Source of the DNA: CAMFTQ01 sp051881615
GTDB lineage: Bacteria > Bacillota > Clostridia > Oscillospirales > Acutalibacteraceae
Length of the DNA: 64,000 nucleotides
Direction: 5' to 3'
Assembly (NCBI GenBank): GCA_051881615.1
Contig: JBJEQF010000028.1
Span: 34,256-98,255 of the forward strand
Shown here: piece by piece, positions 8,870 through 18,805 of the stretch
How positions within the stretch are numbered: the stretch's first letter is position 1
Layout of the letters: the number at the start of each line of letters is the position of its first letter
Made by a program: the position numbers and the translations under genes
The notes under the pieces: generated by a model
What the model was told of the DNA's origin: nothing
Databases searched by the model: none
Seen by the model: the letters and a program-made list of their open reading frames with translations, nothing else

Positions 8870-11800
8870 ATGAAAACTCTCAACGATATATTTTCACAAT
8901 ACTTAAACAGCGCCACCCTCGACAGCAGGGTGGGCTTTGCTGTTGTAAAGAATATAATTGCCAATACAGAAAATCGCACTATGACTGTTTACGCAGAATT
9001 TGACGAGCTTGTACCTGTAGCAGCGTTGATAGAATTTGAAGCACAAATCAAAAATTCACCGCTTGCACTTACTGTGTTTAATATTGCGCCGAGCTTTCCC
9101 CACAAGCTGTTTGATATTTCGTATTTTGACGAAATTGTTGTTGAAGCGAAAAGAAGAATTCCGTCTTTAAACGGCACGTTAAAGGACAGCAAGGCAGAGC
9201 TTTCTGACAATGTAATAAAAATCACGCTTGCTCACGGCGGCTTATCACTGCTTAAAGCAAAAAGCTTTGACAGAGTAGTAAAAAGCATAATAAGCGAGTG
9301 GTTCGGAATAAATATTTCAAACATCATTTTTGACGGTGTAACAGAAATAACCTCTGACAGCGAACAGTACATAGAAAGCCAGCAGAATACAGTAGAAAGA
9401 ATTAAACGTGAAAAATTAGAGCAGTTTATGCAGTTCTATGAAAACGAAGAAGAAACTACAAAAGAGATAAAAGAAAAAAACAAAGAGGTAAAAGAGGTTG
9501 AAATCAGAGAGGGCGAGTACAAGCTGCCGACGATTATCAAAAGTACGGCTAAGCCTCTTTACGGTAATGTTATAAAGGGCAAGCTGCAGCCTATCGACAA
9601 CATAGAATACGACACAGGCAAGGCTACAGTATGGGGAGATATTTTCTCTATTGACAAAAAGGTGACAAAATCAGGTGACAAAAATATTTTCAATATCGAC
9701 ATCACCGACTATTCAAACTCAATCACCGTAAAGGTTTTTGACAGAATACAAAACTGCGCCGTTCTTGACACGCTCAAAAAAGGTATGACAATAATGGTGT
9801 ACGGCGATGTTGAGTACGATAAATTTGCAAACGACCTTGTGCTGAGTGCTAAGTCTATCGGAACGGTTCAAAAGGTTAAAGTAGCCGATAACGCAGAGAA
9901 AAAGCGTGTGGAGCTTCATCTTCATACAAATATGTCGTCAATGGACGGTGTATCGTCAGCCGCTTCCCTTGTTTCACGTGCCGCTGAATGGGGACACAAG
10001 GCAATAGCAATTACAGACCACGGCGTAGCTCAGGCATTCCCCGATGCGATGAACACAGTTGAAAAAATCAATAAAAACCGTGAGGATAACGATAAGCTGA
10101 AGGTAATCTACGGTGTAGAAGCGTACTTTATGGACGACCTTGTACCGTCTGTTGAGGGCGATTCAACAGAGCCTTTAAACGGCGAGTTCATATGCTTTGA
10201 CATAGAAACAACAGGACTGTCGGCAGAGCGTGACAGAATTACAGAAATCGGCGCAGTAAGAGTAGTAAACGGCGAAATCAAGGACACATTTTCTACCTTT
10301 GTAAATCCTCATATGCCTATCCCTGCAAAGATAACAGAGCTGACAGGAATTACAGACAGTATGGTAAAAGATGCACCTGACGAGGAGCAGGCTGTTGCTG
10401 ATTTTCTCCGCTTTTGCAGCGGCAGTGTGCTTGTAGCTCACAACGCACCGTTTGATACATCTTTTATCAAAGCAGCCTGTAAAAGACTTAACATTGACTA
10501 TAACTATACAAGCATAGATACAGTTGCTATTTCCAGAGCAATACTTCCCGATATTAAAAACTGCAAGCTCGACACAGTGGCAAAATACCTGCGTCTTGGC
10601 GACTTTAACCACCACAGAGCAACAGACGATGCCACAATTCTTGCAAAAATATTTATAGAGCTTACACACAGATTAAAAGAAGAATACAGCATCACGTCAA
10701 CCGACCAAATCAACACACAGATAGCAGGCGGTGACTTTAAAAAGCTTCCTACATATCATCAGATTATTCTTGTAAAGAATAAAACAGGACTTAAAAATCT
10801 TTACCGCTTAATCTCATACAGCCACCTGAATTACTTTTATAAAAAGCCGAGAATCCCACGTTCTCAGCTTGAAAAGTACCGTGAAGGTCTGTTAATCGGC
10901 TCAGCCTGTGAAGCAGGACAGCTCATACGTGCTATTATCGCAGGCAAGCAGTGGGGCGAGCTTAAAAGTATTGCCTCCTTTTACGATTACCTTGAAATTC
11001 AGCCGACAGGCAACAATATGTTCTTGGTCAATAACGGCACATACCAGTCTGTTAAGGACCTTGAAAAGATAAACAGAACTGTCGTAAAGCTCGGCGAGGA
11101 GCTTAATATTCCCGTTGTTGCAACCTGTGACGTTCACTTCCTTGACCCAAAGGACGCAGAGTACAGAAAAATCCTGCAAGCGGCGCAGGGCTACGGCGAT
11201 GCCTCAAATCAGGCACCGCTTTACTACAGAACTACTGCCGAAATGCTCAAAGAGTTTGAATACCTCGGTGAGAAAAAGGCTTACGAGGTAGTTGTTGAAA
11301 ACACGAATAAAATAGCCGACAGTATAGAAGAGGTACGTCCAATTCCTCCCGGAAACTTTCCGCCGTTTATTGAGGGCGCAGAGGAACAGCTCGTTTCAAT
11401 CACGTGGGAGAGAGCAAAGAAAAAGTACGGCGATCCCCTGCCGGATATAGTTAAGGCACGACTTGACAAGGAGCTTAACTCAATCACAACCTACGGCTTC
11501 TCTGTTTTGTATATGACAGCACAAAAGCTTGTTGCCGACAGCGAGGCTCACGGCTATCTCGTTGGCTCTCGAGGCAGTGTAGGCTCGTCCTTCGTTGCAA
11601 CAATGTCGGGTATTTCGGAGGTTAATCCGCTGTGTCCTCACTATGTCTGCGATAACTGCTGTTACAGTGAATTTATCGAGGACGGCAGCTATGGCTCAGG
11701 CTTTGACCTGCCACCGAAAACCTGTCCGAAATGCGGAACAGAGCTTTCACGTGACGGTCACGAAATCCCCTTTGAAACGTTCTTAGGCTTCAAGGGCGAC

Positions 11801-13243
11801 AAGGTGCCTGATATAGATTTAAATTTCAGCGGCGAATATCAGTCAAGCTCACACCGTTATACAGAAGAGCTGTTCGGCAAGGATAACGTGTTCAAGGCAG
11901 GTACTATAGCCACGGTTGCCGACAAAACAGCCATAGGCTACGTTAAGAAATTTGAAGAAACAAATACTGTATCACTAAGAAAATCCGAGGAGCTGCGTTT
12001 AGCTTCCGGCTGCACAGGTGTTAAGCGTACAACAGGTCAGCACCCCGGCGGAATGGTAGTAGTGCCCAGAGGTATGGAGGTTTACGACTTCTGTCCCGTT
12101 CAGCACCCTGCAAACGATGTAAATTCAGACAACATTACAACGCATTTCGACTTCCATTCAATCCACGATACTATCTGCAAGCTTGACGAGCTCGGTCACG
12201 ATGTGCCGACTATTTATCATTATCTTGAGGAGTTTACGGGAATACCCGTAATGAAGGTTTCAATGAGTGACCCCGATGTAATGTCGCTGTTTACCTCAAC
12301 CGAAGCATTAGGAGTTACACCCGAGGATATCGACGTTCAGACAGGTACACTTTCACTTCCCGAGCTTGGAACAAGCTTTGTACGTCAGATGCTTGTTGAA
12401 GCAAAGCCAAAGACGTTTACCGACCTTTTGCAGATTTCGGGACTTTCTCACGGTACAGATGTTTGGATAGGAAACGCCGCAGACCTCATTCACGACGGAG
12501 TATGCACAATTTCAGAGGTTATCGGTACACGTGACTCTATTATGACATACCTTATGCACAAGGGACTTGACCCGAGTATGGCATTTAAAATAATGGAGAT
12601 CGTGCGTAAGGGCAATGCTACAAAGCTGCTCACAGAGGAGCATATAAACGCTATGAAGGAGCATAACGTTCCGCAGTGGTATATTGATTCCTGTATGAAA
12701 ATCAAGTATATGTTCCCGAAGGCACACGCAGCGGCTTATATGATAGCGGCTCTAAGATTAGGCTGGTACAAGGTGCATAAGCCTGTTGAGTATTATGCGG
12801 CTTACTTTACGGTGCGAAGCGATGATTTTGACGGTGAAACCGTTATGAAAGGTCACGAAGCCGTTAAGAATAAAATGAAATGCATAAAGCAAAAGGGACA
12901 CGAAGCGTCTGCAAAGGAAAACGCAGAGCTGCAAACGCTTCTTATAATAAACGAAATGATGGCAAGAAAAATTGAGGTTCTGCCAATAGACGTATATAAA
13001 TCAGAAGCCTCAAAATTTATTGTTGAAAACGGCAAAATTAGACTGCCTTTCAGCTGTCTGCCCGGAGTCGGCGGAAGTGCCGCCGAAAGCCTTGCGCAGG
13101 CAGGCAAAACGTACACCTACCTGTCCGTTGAGGATATGCAGATTAAAACAAAAGCGTCAAAGTCGGTAATAGAAACGCTCAAAAACGCAGGAGTATTAAA
13201 CTCTTTGCCCGACACAACACAGGTTTCTCTTTTTGATATGTAA
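8870..13243 (+). CDS. polC: DNA polymerase III alpha subunit, PolC type
   Basis: A 1457-residue replicative polymerase of low-GC Gram-positives with built-in proofreading. ATG 8870 has AAAGGA six bases upstream; two upstream in-frame starts have no site. Order of parts: N-terminal domain, OB fold (around 230-340), PHP domain beginning VELHLHTNMSSMDG (about 347), DEDDh exonuclease inserted in PHP starting FICFDIETTGL (about 440), then the C-family palm with PDIDLNF (about 980), a zinc-binding cysteine cluster (CDNCC and CPKCG) and the thumb and fingers. Length matches PolC (about 1440). The cluster normally has proS between rseP and polC; here it is absent. Confidence 0.98.
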   Translation: MKTLNDIFSQYLNSATLDSRVGFAVVKNIIANTENRTMTVYAEFDELVPVAALIEFEAQIKNSPLALTVFNIAPSFPHKLFDISYFDEIVVEAKRRIPSLNGTLKDSKAELSDNVIKITLAHGGLSLLKAKSFDRVVKSIISEWFGINISNIIFDGVTEITSDSEQYIESQQNTVERIKREKLEQFMQFYENEEETTKEIKEKNKEVKEVEIREGEYKLPTIIKSTAKPLYGNVIKGKLQPIDNIEYDTGKATVWGDIFSIDKKVTKSGDKNIFNIDITDYSNSITVKVFDRIQNCAVLDTLKKGMTIMVYGDVEYDKFANDLVLSAKSIGTVQKVKVADNAEKKRVELHLHTNMSSMDGVSSAASLVSRAAEWGHKAIAITDHGVAQAFPDAMNTVEKINKNREDNDKLKVIYGVEAYFMDDLVPSVEGDSTEPLNGEFICFDIETTGLSAERDRITEIGAVRVVNGEIKDTFSTFVNPHMPIPAKITELTGITDSMVKDAPDEEQAVADFLRFCSGSVLVAHNAPFDTSFIKAACKRLNIDYNYTSIDTVAISRAILPDIKNCKLDTVAKYLRLGDFNHHRATDDATILAKIFIELTHRLKEEYSITSTDQINTQIAGGDFKKLPTYHQIILVKNKTGLKNLYRLISYSHLNYFYKKPRIPRSQLEKYREGLLIGSACEAGQLIRAIIAGKQWGELKSIASFYDYLEIQPTGNNMFLVNNGTYQSVKDLEKINRTVVKLGEELNIPVVATCDVHFLDPKDAEYRKILQAAQGYGDASNQAPLYYRTTAEMLKEFEYLGEKKAYEVVVENTNKIADSIEEVRPIPPGNFPPFIEGAEEQLVSITWERAKKKYGDPLPDIVKARLDKELNSITTYGFSVLYMTAQKLVADSEAHGYLVGSRGSVGSSFVATMSGISEVNPLCPHYVCDNCCYSEFIEDGSYGSGFDLPPKTCPKCGTELSRDGHEIPFETFLGFKGDKVPDIDLNFSGEYQSSSHRYTEELFGKDNVFKAGTIATVADKTAIGYVKKFEETNTVSLRKSEELRLASGCTGVKRTTGQHPGGMVVVPRGMEVYDFCPVQHPANDVNSDNITTHFDFHSIHDTICKLDELGHDVPTIYHYLEEFTGIPVMKVSMSDPDVMSLFTSTEALGVTPEDIDVQTGTLSLPELGTSFVRQMLVEAKPKTFTDLLQISGLSHGTDVWIGNAADLIHDGVCTISEVIGTRDSIMTYLMHKGLDPSMAFKIMEIVRKGNATKLLTEEHINAMKEHNVPQWYIDSCMKIKYMFPKAHAAAYMIAALRLGWYKVHKPVEYYAAYFTVRSDDFDGETVMKGHEAVKNKMKCIKQKGHEASAKENAELQTLLIINEMMARKIEVLPIDVYKSEASKFIVENGKIRLPFSCLPGVGGSAAESLAQAGKTYTYLSVEDMQIKTKASKSVIETLKNAGVLNSLPDTTQVSLFDM

Positions 13244-13296
13244 TACTTATTTGCAATTTTTAGTATAAAAAACTAACGAAATCCGAGGTGAAGTAT

Positions 13297-14538
13297 ATGG
13301 AAAAAAGAACTATAAAAAGCATTTTGCTTTGCATTACATATGCGCTTGTAATGCTGTTTATACTGCTTAATTTCCCGTCGGTATGGGGCATACTGTCTAA
13401 TTTTGTTGCTATAATTATGCCCTTTGTCTATGGCTTTGCTATTGCATATATACTTAAATTCTTATATGAATTTTTTAGACTTAAGGTCTTTGCAAAGATG
13501 GGAACAAAGCGCAGGATATTCAAAAGCCTTAAAACGCCGCTTTCGCTTATCTGCACATATCTGATAGCATTCGGCATAGTGGCATTTCTCATAGGCTCTC
13601 TTATTCCTCAGATAATAGACAGTATAAAGAATATCACCGACAATATGAGCAGCTACGTACAGAGCTTTCAAAAGGCAGAAAACGATATGATAATGTGGCT
13701 TAATTCTACCTTTGGCTTTGAGCTGAAATCAGAAACGCTTATTGACACTTTACTTTTACATATTCTGGATTTTATTACGAAGAACGATTTTGCATCGATG
13801 CTTCAGTCCTTTATGAATTCCGCTTTCCCTGTAGTAATAAACGCAACAAAAACTGCAACGGTAGAAATTTACAACTGGGTTATTGCAATAATCGTTTCTG
13901 TTTACTATCTTGCAAGCAAGGATAAGCTATGCTCACAGGTAAGCCGCCTTGCAAAAGCCTACATCCCGAAAAAGCACGTTGAAAAAACCTTCTATATAGC
14001 ACGTCTTTCAAATGATATGTGCGGAAGATTTCTTGTCGGCAAAATCATTGACTCAACTATTATCGGCGTACTCTGCTTTATCTGTATGTCAATTTTCCGA
14101 TTTGATTATGCGCTTCTTATCAGCGTAATTGTCGGAGTTACTAACATTATTCCGTTTTTCGGACCGTTCATCGGAGCAATCCCGAGCGCAATACTTCTGC
14201 TTCTTGTAGACCCTGTTCAGTGCTTCTGGTTTGTTCTGTTCATATTGGTTTTACAGCAGATTGACGGCAATATAATAGGCCCGAGAGTATTAGGCGAATC
14301 TGTGGGTGTATCAGGCTTCTGGATTATGGCAAGCGTTATTATCGGCGGAGGACTTTTCGGCGTTGCTGGTATGGTTTTAGGAGTGCCGGTGTTTGCCGTT
14401 ATTTACACCTTAATCGGCGACAGTGTGAATAAACGCTTAAGGGCTTCGGTTAAAAATACATCAGATGATGAAATAGCTACAGAAAAAAGTGACGAAAATG
14501 ACGCTTCTGAAAAGTCAAAAGCAGAAGTAAAGAAATAA
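13297..14538 (+). CDS. AI-2E family transporter (copy 1)
   Basis: A 413-residue polytopic membrane protein. Start at ATG 13297 with CCGAGG eight bases upstream. Seven or eight spans, with the PF01594 landmarks FFGPFIGAIPSAI, QQIDGNIIGPRVLG and GGGLFGVAGMVLGVPVFAV in the C-terminal half. Characterised members of this family export autoinducer-2 or act as Na+/H+ antiporters; the substrate cannot be read from sequence. A hydrophilic, Lys/Glu/Ser-rich tail follows the last span. A paralogue with the same architecture lies at 29814. It stands alone between polC and the his promoter. Confidence 0.85.
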   Translation: MEKRTIKSILLCITYALVMLFILLNFPSVWGILSNFVAIIMPFVYGFAIAYILKFLYEFFRLKVFAKMGTKRRIFKSLKTPLSLICTYLIAFGIVAFLIGSLIPQIIDSIKNITDNMSSYVQSFQKAENDMIMWLNSTFGFELKSETLIDTLLLHILDFITKNDFASMLQSFMNSAFPVVINATKTATVEIYNWVIAIIVSVYYLASKDKLCSQVSRLAKAYIPKKHVEKTFYIARLSNDMCGRFLVGKIIDSTIIGVLCFICMSIFRFDYALLISVIVGVTNIIPFFGPFIGAIPSAILLLLVDPVQCFWFVLFILVLQQIDGNIIGPRVLGESVGVSGFWIMASVIIGGGLFGVAGMVLGVPVFAVIYTLIGDSVNKRLRASVKNTSDDEIATEKSDENDASEKSKAEVKK

Positions 14539-14542
14539 ATGG

Positions 14543-14579
14543 TTGACATAAACGCTTTACTGTGGTAACATAGTAAAGC
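14543..14579 (+). promoter_or_regulatory. his operon promoter with palindromic operator over the -10
   Basis: TTGACA (14543-14548), 17 bases, TAACAT (14566-14571). The palindrome GCTTTACT (14554-14561), ten bases, AGTAAAGC (14572-14579) encloses the whole -10 element, so a bound protein should exclude RNA polymerase. No T-box or long leader is present, the common alternative control for his operons in Firmicutes. A TrpR-superfamily regulator (YerC/HisR type), proposed by others for his genes in Firmicutes, is a candidate; that link is inference. Confidence 0.7.
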
Positions 14580-14614
14580 AAAATTACAAAAAGCGAAAGG
14601 TTGAAGCAGACTTT

Positions 14615-15790
14615 ATGAATAAATATCTGAAAATTACACCCGAAGGCTCAAAGGATTTTATATTTGAGGAATGTACCGCCTACACGGACGTATGCTCAAA
14701 AATTCAAAAGGTATTTGAGGATAAGGGCTTTTTATTGGCTATCACTCCTGCTCTTGAATTTTTTGACCTGTTTTCAATGGAAAAAAGCGGTATATCTCAG
14801 GAGTCGATGTTTAAAACAACAGACAACAAGGGCAGACTTCTCGTTGTACGTCCCGACTCAACACTGCCGATAGCAAGAATGGCTTCAACAAGGCTTAAAA
14901 ATCATCTTACGCCAATCCGCCTGTACTATCGTCAGGCAGTTTACAGAAATAACCCGACTTTAACAGGCAGAGCAAATGAAATATTGCAGATTGGCATAGA
15001 GCTTTTAGGAATTAAGGGCAAGCGAGCCGATTTAGAGGTTATTACAACAGCTATAGATTCCCTAAGTGCTGCTGCCGAAAATTTCAGAATAGAATTAGGT
15101 CACGCAGGCTTTTTCAGAGCGCTTGCAAATCAGCTTGATGTTGATGATGAAAAAAAGGAAGATATAAGAATAGCAATAGAAAGCAAAAACTTCACGTGGC
15201 TTAATTCAATGCTCGATAAGCTGCCGCCTTCTCCTGCTGTAGAAGCTGTCAGAAAGCTGCCGAGATTATTCGGAGGGGAAGAGGTTTTCGAGCAGGCGAA
15301 AAATCTTTGCACCTGTGACGAAGCCTATGAAGCTCTTACATATTTACAGGATTTATACCACAGCCTGTCAGAGCTTGACTTGGGCGACAAAATTACAATA
15401 GACTTAGGCCTTGTTCAGCGCAACGACTACTACAGCGGAATAGTTTTCTCAGGCTATGTTCAGGGTATAGGTGATGCGGTAGTATCGGGCGGCAGATACG
15501 ATATGCTCCTTGACAGCTTCAAAACTCCGATGGGTGCCGCCGGTTTTGCTATAAATATCGACGCTCTGGCACAATTCTTACTGACAAAAAATAATTACAG
15601 CGTAAGCACTCCGTCAGTTCTCGTGTGTTGCGCAGACGGCTGTGAAATCAAAGCTATAAATAAAGCAAAAGAGCTTACATCAAACGGCACAAAGGCACAG
15701 TTCTGCGTAATTGAAAGCAGAGAAAAGGCAGAGGAATACGCTGGACTAAGAGGTATAAACGAAGTAATTTACATCGACAGGCAGTCATAA
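14615..15790 (+). CDS. hisZ: ATP phosphoribosyltransferase regulatory subunit
   Basis: A 391-residue class II histidyl-tRNA-synthetase-like protein without the anticodon-binding role. It pairs with the short HisG to make the active, histidine-inhibited first enzyme of histidine synthesis. Motif 2-like sequence RLYYRQAVYRN and the histidine-site-like block LVQRNDYYSGIVFSGYV are present, and RPDSTLPIARM matches the HisZ/HisS core. Its position as first gene of a his operon before a short hisG settles the choice against HisS. Confidence 0.95.
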   Translation: MNKYLKITPEGSKDFIFEECTAYTDVCSKIQKVFEDKGFLLAITPALEFFDLFSMEKSGISQESMFKTTDNKGRLLVVRPDSTLPIARMASTRLKNHLTPIRLYYRQAVYRNNPTLTGRANEILQIGIELLGIKGKRADLEVITTAIDSLSAAAENFRIELGHAGFFRALANQLDVDDEKKEDIRIAIESKNFTWLNSMLDKLPPSPAVEAVRKLPRLFGGEEVFEQAKNLCTCDEAYEALTYLQDLYHSLSELDLGDKITIDLGLVQRNDYYSGIVFSGYVQGIGDAVVSGGRYDMLLDSFKTPMGAAGFAINIDALAQFLLTKNNYSVSTPSVLVCCADGCEIKAINKAKELTSNGTKAQFCVIESREKAEEYAGLRGINEVIYIDRQS

Positions 15791-15811
15791 TGCCTTGAAA
15801 GGATTTTATAT

Positions 15812-16444
15812 ATGAAACCACTTAGAATTGCTCTGACAAAGGGCAGACTTGAAAAGGATACAGTAGCGCTTTTTGAAAAGCTCGGCTACGACTGCTCACA
15901 GGTAATAAACAAGGGCAGACGTCTTATTATGCAGATAGGCAACGGAGAAATAGAGGTAGTTTTAGCAAAGGCGGCAGACGTTATCACCTACGTTGAAAAC
16001 GGTGTTTGCGATTTAGGCGTTGTCGGCAAGGACACTATTCTTGAAAACGGCTCGTCCTTTTATGAGCTTTTGGACTTAGGTTTTGGCAGATGCCGTTTTG
16101 CACTTGCCGCACCTAAGGGAACAGATTTCTGGGGCGGCTACAGAGCAAAAACCATAGCTACAAAATACCCGAGTGTTACCCGCAGCTTTTTTGAGGGCAA
16201 GGGAATGGATATACGGGTTATCAAAATTGAAGGCTCAGTAGAGCTTGCTCCGCTTGTAGGACTTGCAGACGCTATTGTGGATATTGTAGAAACAGGCTCA
16301 ACACTTAAGGAAAACGGTCTGGAGGTAATCGAGGACGTAACGCCTGTTTCGGCAAGACTTATCGCAAATATTGCAAGCCTTAAATTAAGAAAGAACGAAA
16401 TTGAACAGCTTGTTGAAAAAATGGAGGGTGAAATTAAAAAATGA
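15812..16444 (+). CDS. hisG: ATP phosphoribosyltransferase, short form
   Basis: A 210-residue catalytic subunit that joins ATP and PRPP. LRIALTKGRLEKDT begins the protein, VCDLGVVGKDTILE is the substrate-binding domain and EGSVELAPLVGLADAIVDIVETGSTL contains the PRPP loop. It lacks the C-terminal regulatory domain of long HisG, consistent with dependence on HisZ next to it. It overlaps hisD by four bases (ATGA), implying translational coupling. Confidence 0.97.
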   Translation: MKPLRIALTKGRLEKDTVALFEKLGYDCSQVINKGRRLIMQIGNGEIEVVLAKAADVITYVENGVCDLGVVGKDTILENGSSFYELLDLGFGRCRFALAAPKGTDFWGGYRAKTIATKYPSVTRSFFEGKGMDIRVIKIEGSVELAPLVGLADAIVDIVETGSTLKENGLEVIEDVTPVSARLIANIASLKLRKNEIEQLVEKMEGEIKK

Positions 16445-17727
16445 TAACTAAAGTTATGGCTGACGGCAAGCAGGAGTACGAATTTGTCGAGCAAATCAAA
16501 AAAAGAGCAGAAAGCTCCGACAAAAACGTAGTACCTGTTGTGTCCGAGATTATAGAAAATGTTCGTTTAAACGGCGACAAAGCAGTTAAGGAATACACAG
16601 AAAAATTTGACGGCAAAGCACCGCAGAATACAGAAATAACGGCAGAAGAAATCGACAGCCTTATTTCACAGTGCGATAAAGAGTTTTTAGAGGCTGTTAC
16701 AAAAGCGGCTGATAATATCAAAGACTTCCACCAAAGACAGGTAACTCAGAGCTGGCTGACAACTAAGGAAAACGGCGTTATTATGGGACAACGTGTGCGT
16801 GGTCTGCACAGAGTAGGTATATACGTTCCGGGTGGTACGGCAGCTTACCCGTCCTCTGTTCTTATGAACGCAATTCCTGCAAAGCTTGCCGGCGTTAAAG
16901 AGGTAATAATGGTAACTCCCCCTGGCAAGGACGGCAAGCCTAACCCGAATATTATGGCGGCTGCAAAAACAGCAGGAGTAGACAGAGTGTTCCTTATGGG
17001 CGGCGCACAGGCAGTAGCGGCGCTCGCTTACGGTACAGAAACTGTGCCAAAGGTAGATAAAATCGTAGGCCCCGGCAATATCTTTGTAGCAACAGCTAAA
17101 AAGCTTTTGTACGGTGTTGTCGATATTGATATGATTGCAGGACCGAGCGAAATTTTAGTAATTGCAGACAAAACGGCAAATCCCAAATTCTTAGCGGCTG
17201 ACCTTATGAGTCAGGCTGAGCACGACAGACTTGCGTCATCAATTCTGCTTACCGACAGCAAGGAGTTAGCGTTTGAAACAGAACAGGAGCTTGCCCGTCA
17301 GTGCGAGCTGCTTTCAAGAAAAGAAATAATTGAATATTCGCTTGAAAACTTCGGTGCAATAATCGTCTGCTCAGATATGCAGCAGGCTGTTGATTTTGCT
17401 AACGAGTTAGCACCCGAGCACCTCGAGGTCTGCTGTGAAAATCCGATGGAGTACATAGGTAAATTACACAACGCAGGCTCAGTATTTCTCGGCAATTACA
17501 GTCCCGAACCCTTAGGCGATTACTTCGCAGGTCCTAACCATGTACTGCCCACAAGCGGCACTGCAAGATTTTTCTCTCCGCTTTCTGTTGACAGCTTTGT
17601 TAAAAAATCGAGCTTTATTTATTATACAGAGGACGCACTTAAAAACGATGCAGAGCTTATCGAAAAATTCGCTGAAACAGAAGGCCTGACTGCACACGCA
17701 AACAGCATAAAGGTGCGTTTTGAATAA
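16441..17727 (+). CDS. hisD: Histidinol dehydrogenase
   Basis: A 428-residue zinc enzyme that oxidises L-histidinol to histidine in two NAD steps. GIYVPGGTAAYPSSVLMNAIPA, KIVGPGNIFVATAKK, GPSEILVIAD and the zinc/catalytic region AEHDRLASS are present, and the C-terminal GPNHVLPTSGTARFFSPL is diagnostic. Length is standard. Coupled to hisG by a four-base overlap. Confidence 0.98.
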   Translation: MITKVMADGKQEYEFVEQIKKRAESSDKNVVPVVSEIIENVRLNGDKAVKEYTEKFDGKAPQNTEITAEEIDSLISQCDKEFLEAVTKAADNIKDFHQRQVTQSWLTTKENGVIMGQRVRGLHRVGIYVPGGTAAYPSSVLMNAIPAKLAGVKEVIMVTPPGKDGKPNPNIMAAAKTAGVDRVFLMGGAQAVAALAYGTETVPKVDKIVGPGNIFVATAKKLLYGVVDIDMIAGPSEILVIADKTANPKFLAADLMSQAEHDRLASSILLTDSKELAFETEQELARQCELLSRKEIIEYSLENFGAIIVCSDMQQAVDFANELAPEHLEVCCENPMEYIGKLHNAGSVFLGNYSPEPLGDYFAGPNHVLPTSGTARFFSPLSVDSFVKKSSFIYYTEDALKNDAELIEKFAETEGLTAHANSIKVRFE

Positions 17728-17745
17728 ATATCGGAGCAATAAGTT

Positions 17746-18801
17746 ATGTACGAATTAAATGATAAGGTAAAAAATCTTGTGCCGTATGACCCGATCTGCG
17801 GCACATACGATATACGGCTTGATGCAAACGAAAGTCCCTTTAATCTTGAGGGCGAAATCTTAGAGCAGGTAAAATCAGCCGTTTCATTGGTTTCTTTTAA
17901 CAGATACCCCGACCCTTTATGCACAGAGCTTACAAAAGCATTTGCAGATTTTTACGAAATCGACGGCAAAAACGTAACTGTGGGTAACGGCTCTGACGAG
18001 CTTATTTCTATAATAGAATCGTCACTGCTCAAAAAGGGAGATAAGCTCCTTGTTTTAGAGCCTGATTTTTCAATGTACGGCTTTTACAGCTCAATCTGTG
18101 AGGTTGAGTGCTTTAAAACGCAGAAGCAGACAGATTTAAAATTTGACATAGAAGCACTCATCCAAAAAATCAACAGTGAAAACATAAATATGCTGATTTT
18201 TTCAAACCCATGCAACCCGACAGGACAGGCTATTACGGCAAATGAAGCAAGACTTCTTGTAACCTCCGTTCCCGACTGCCTTGTTGTGCTTGATGAAGCG
18301 TATATGGATTTTTACGATGAAACGCTCATAAACGAGGTTCAAAATTTTAATAACCTGATAATTCTGCGAACAGCTTCAAAGGCAATAGGCTGTGCCGCAT
18401 TGCGACTCGGCTTTGCAGTAGCAAACGAGAAAATCACTAACGCATTAAGGGCTGTAAAGTCCCCGTATAATGTAAACTCCGTTTCACAGGCTATAGGAAC
18501 TGTTATTTACAGGAATAAAGAATTTTTGAAAAATCAGCAAAAAATTATTGTAAATAATACTAAAATGCTTTATAATGAGCTTACAAGGATAAGTGCCGGC
18601 AGCAACGATTTTCACGTTTTTGAAACCTGCGCAAACTTTGTCTTTGTAAAAACTAATCAGTATAAAGAAATTTTTGAATATTTGAAAAATAATTCTGTAG
18701 TAATCAGAAAATTTAACGGTTATTTACGAATTACAAGCGGTACAGCTGACGAGAACAAAACAGTTATCTCATTACTTGACAATTATTTTTCACAGAGGTG
18801 A
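17746..18801 (+). CDS. hisC: Histidinol-phosphate aminotransferase
   Basis: A 351-residue class II PLP aminotransferase. LDANESPFN at the N-terminus, GNGSDELI, SNPCNPTGQ, VVLDEAYMDFY and the lysine region RTASKAIGCAALRLGFA match HisC. It starts 18 bases after hisD. HisC enzymes sometimes also act on aromatic substrates, but its place in the operon fixes the main role. Confidence 0.96.
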   Translation: MYELNDKVKNLVPYDPICGTYDIRLDANESPFNLEGEILEQVKSAVSLVSFNRYPDPLCTELTKAFADFYEIDGKNVTVGNGSDELISIIESSLLKKGDKLLVLEPDFSMYGFYSSICEVECFKTQKQTDLKFDIEALIQKINSENINMLIFSNPCNPTGQAITANEARLLVTSVPDCLVVLDEAYMDFYDETLINEVQNFNNLIILRTASKAIGCAALRLGFAVANEKITNALRAVKSPYNVNSVSQAIGTVIYRNKEFLKNQQKIIVNNTKMLYNELTRISAGSNDFHVFETCANFVFVKTNQYKEIFEYLKNNSVVIRKFNGYLRITSGTADENKTVISLLDNYFSQR

Positions 18802-18805
18802 TATA

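Noticed and set aside
10175..10669. 164-residue minus-strand frame inside polC
   Set aside because: It lies across the conserved exonuclease domain of PolC, is Cys/Tyr-rich and has no start signals.
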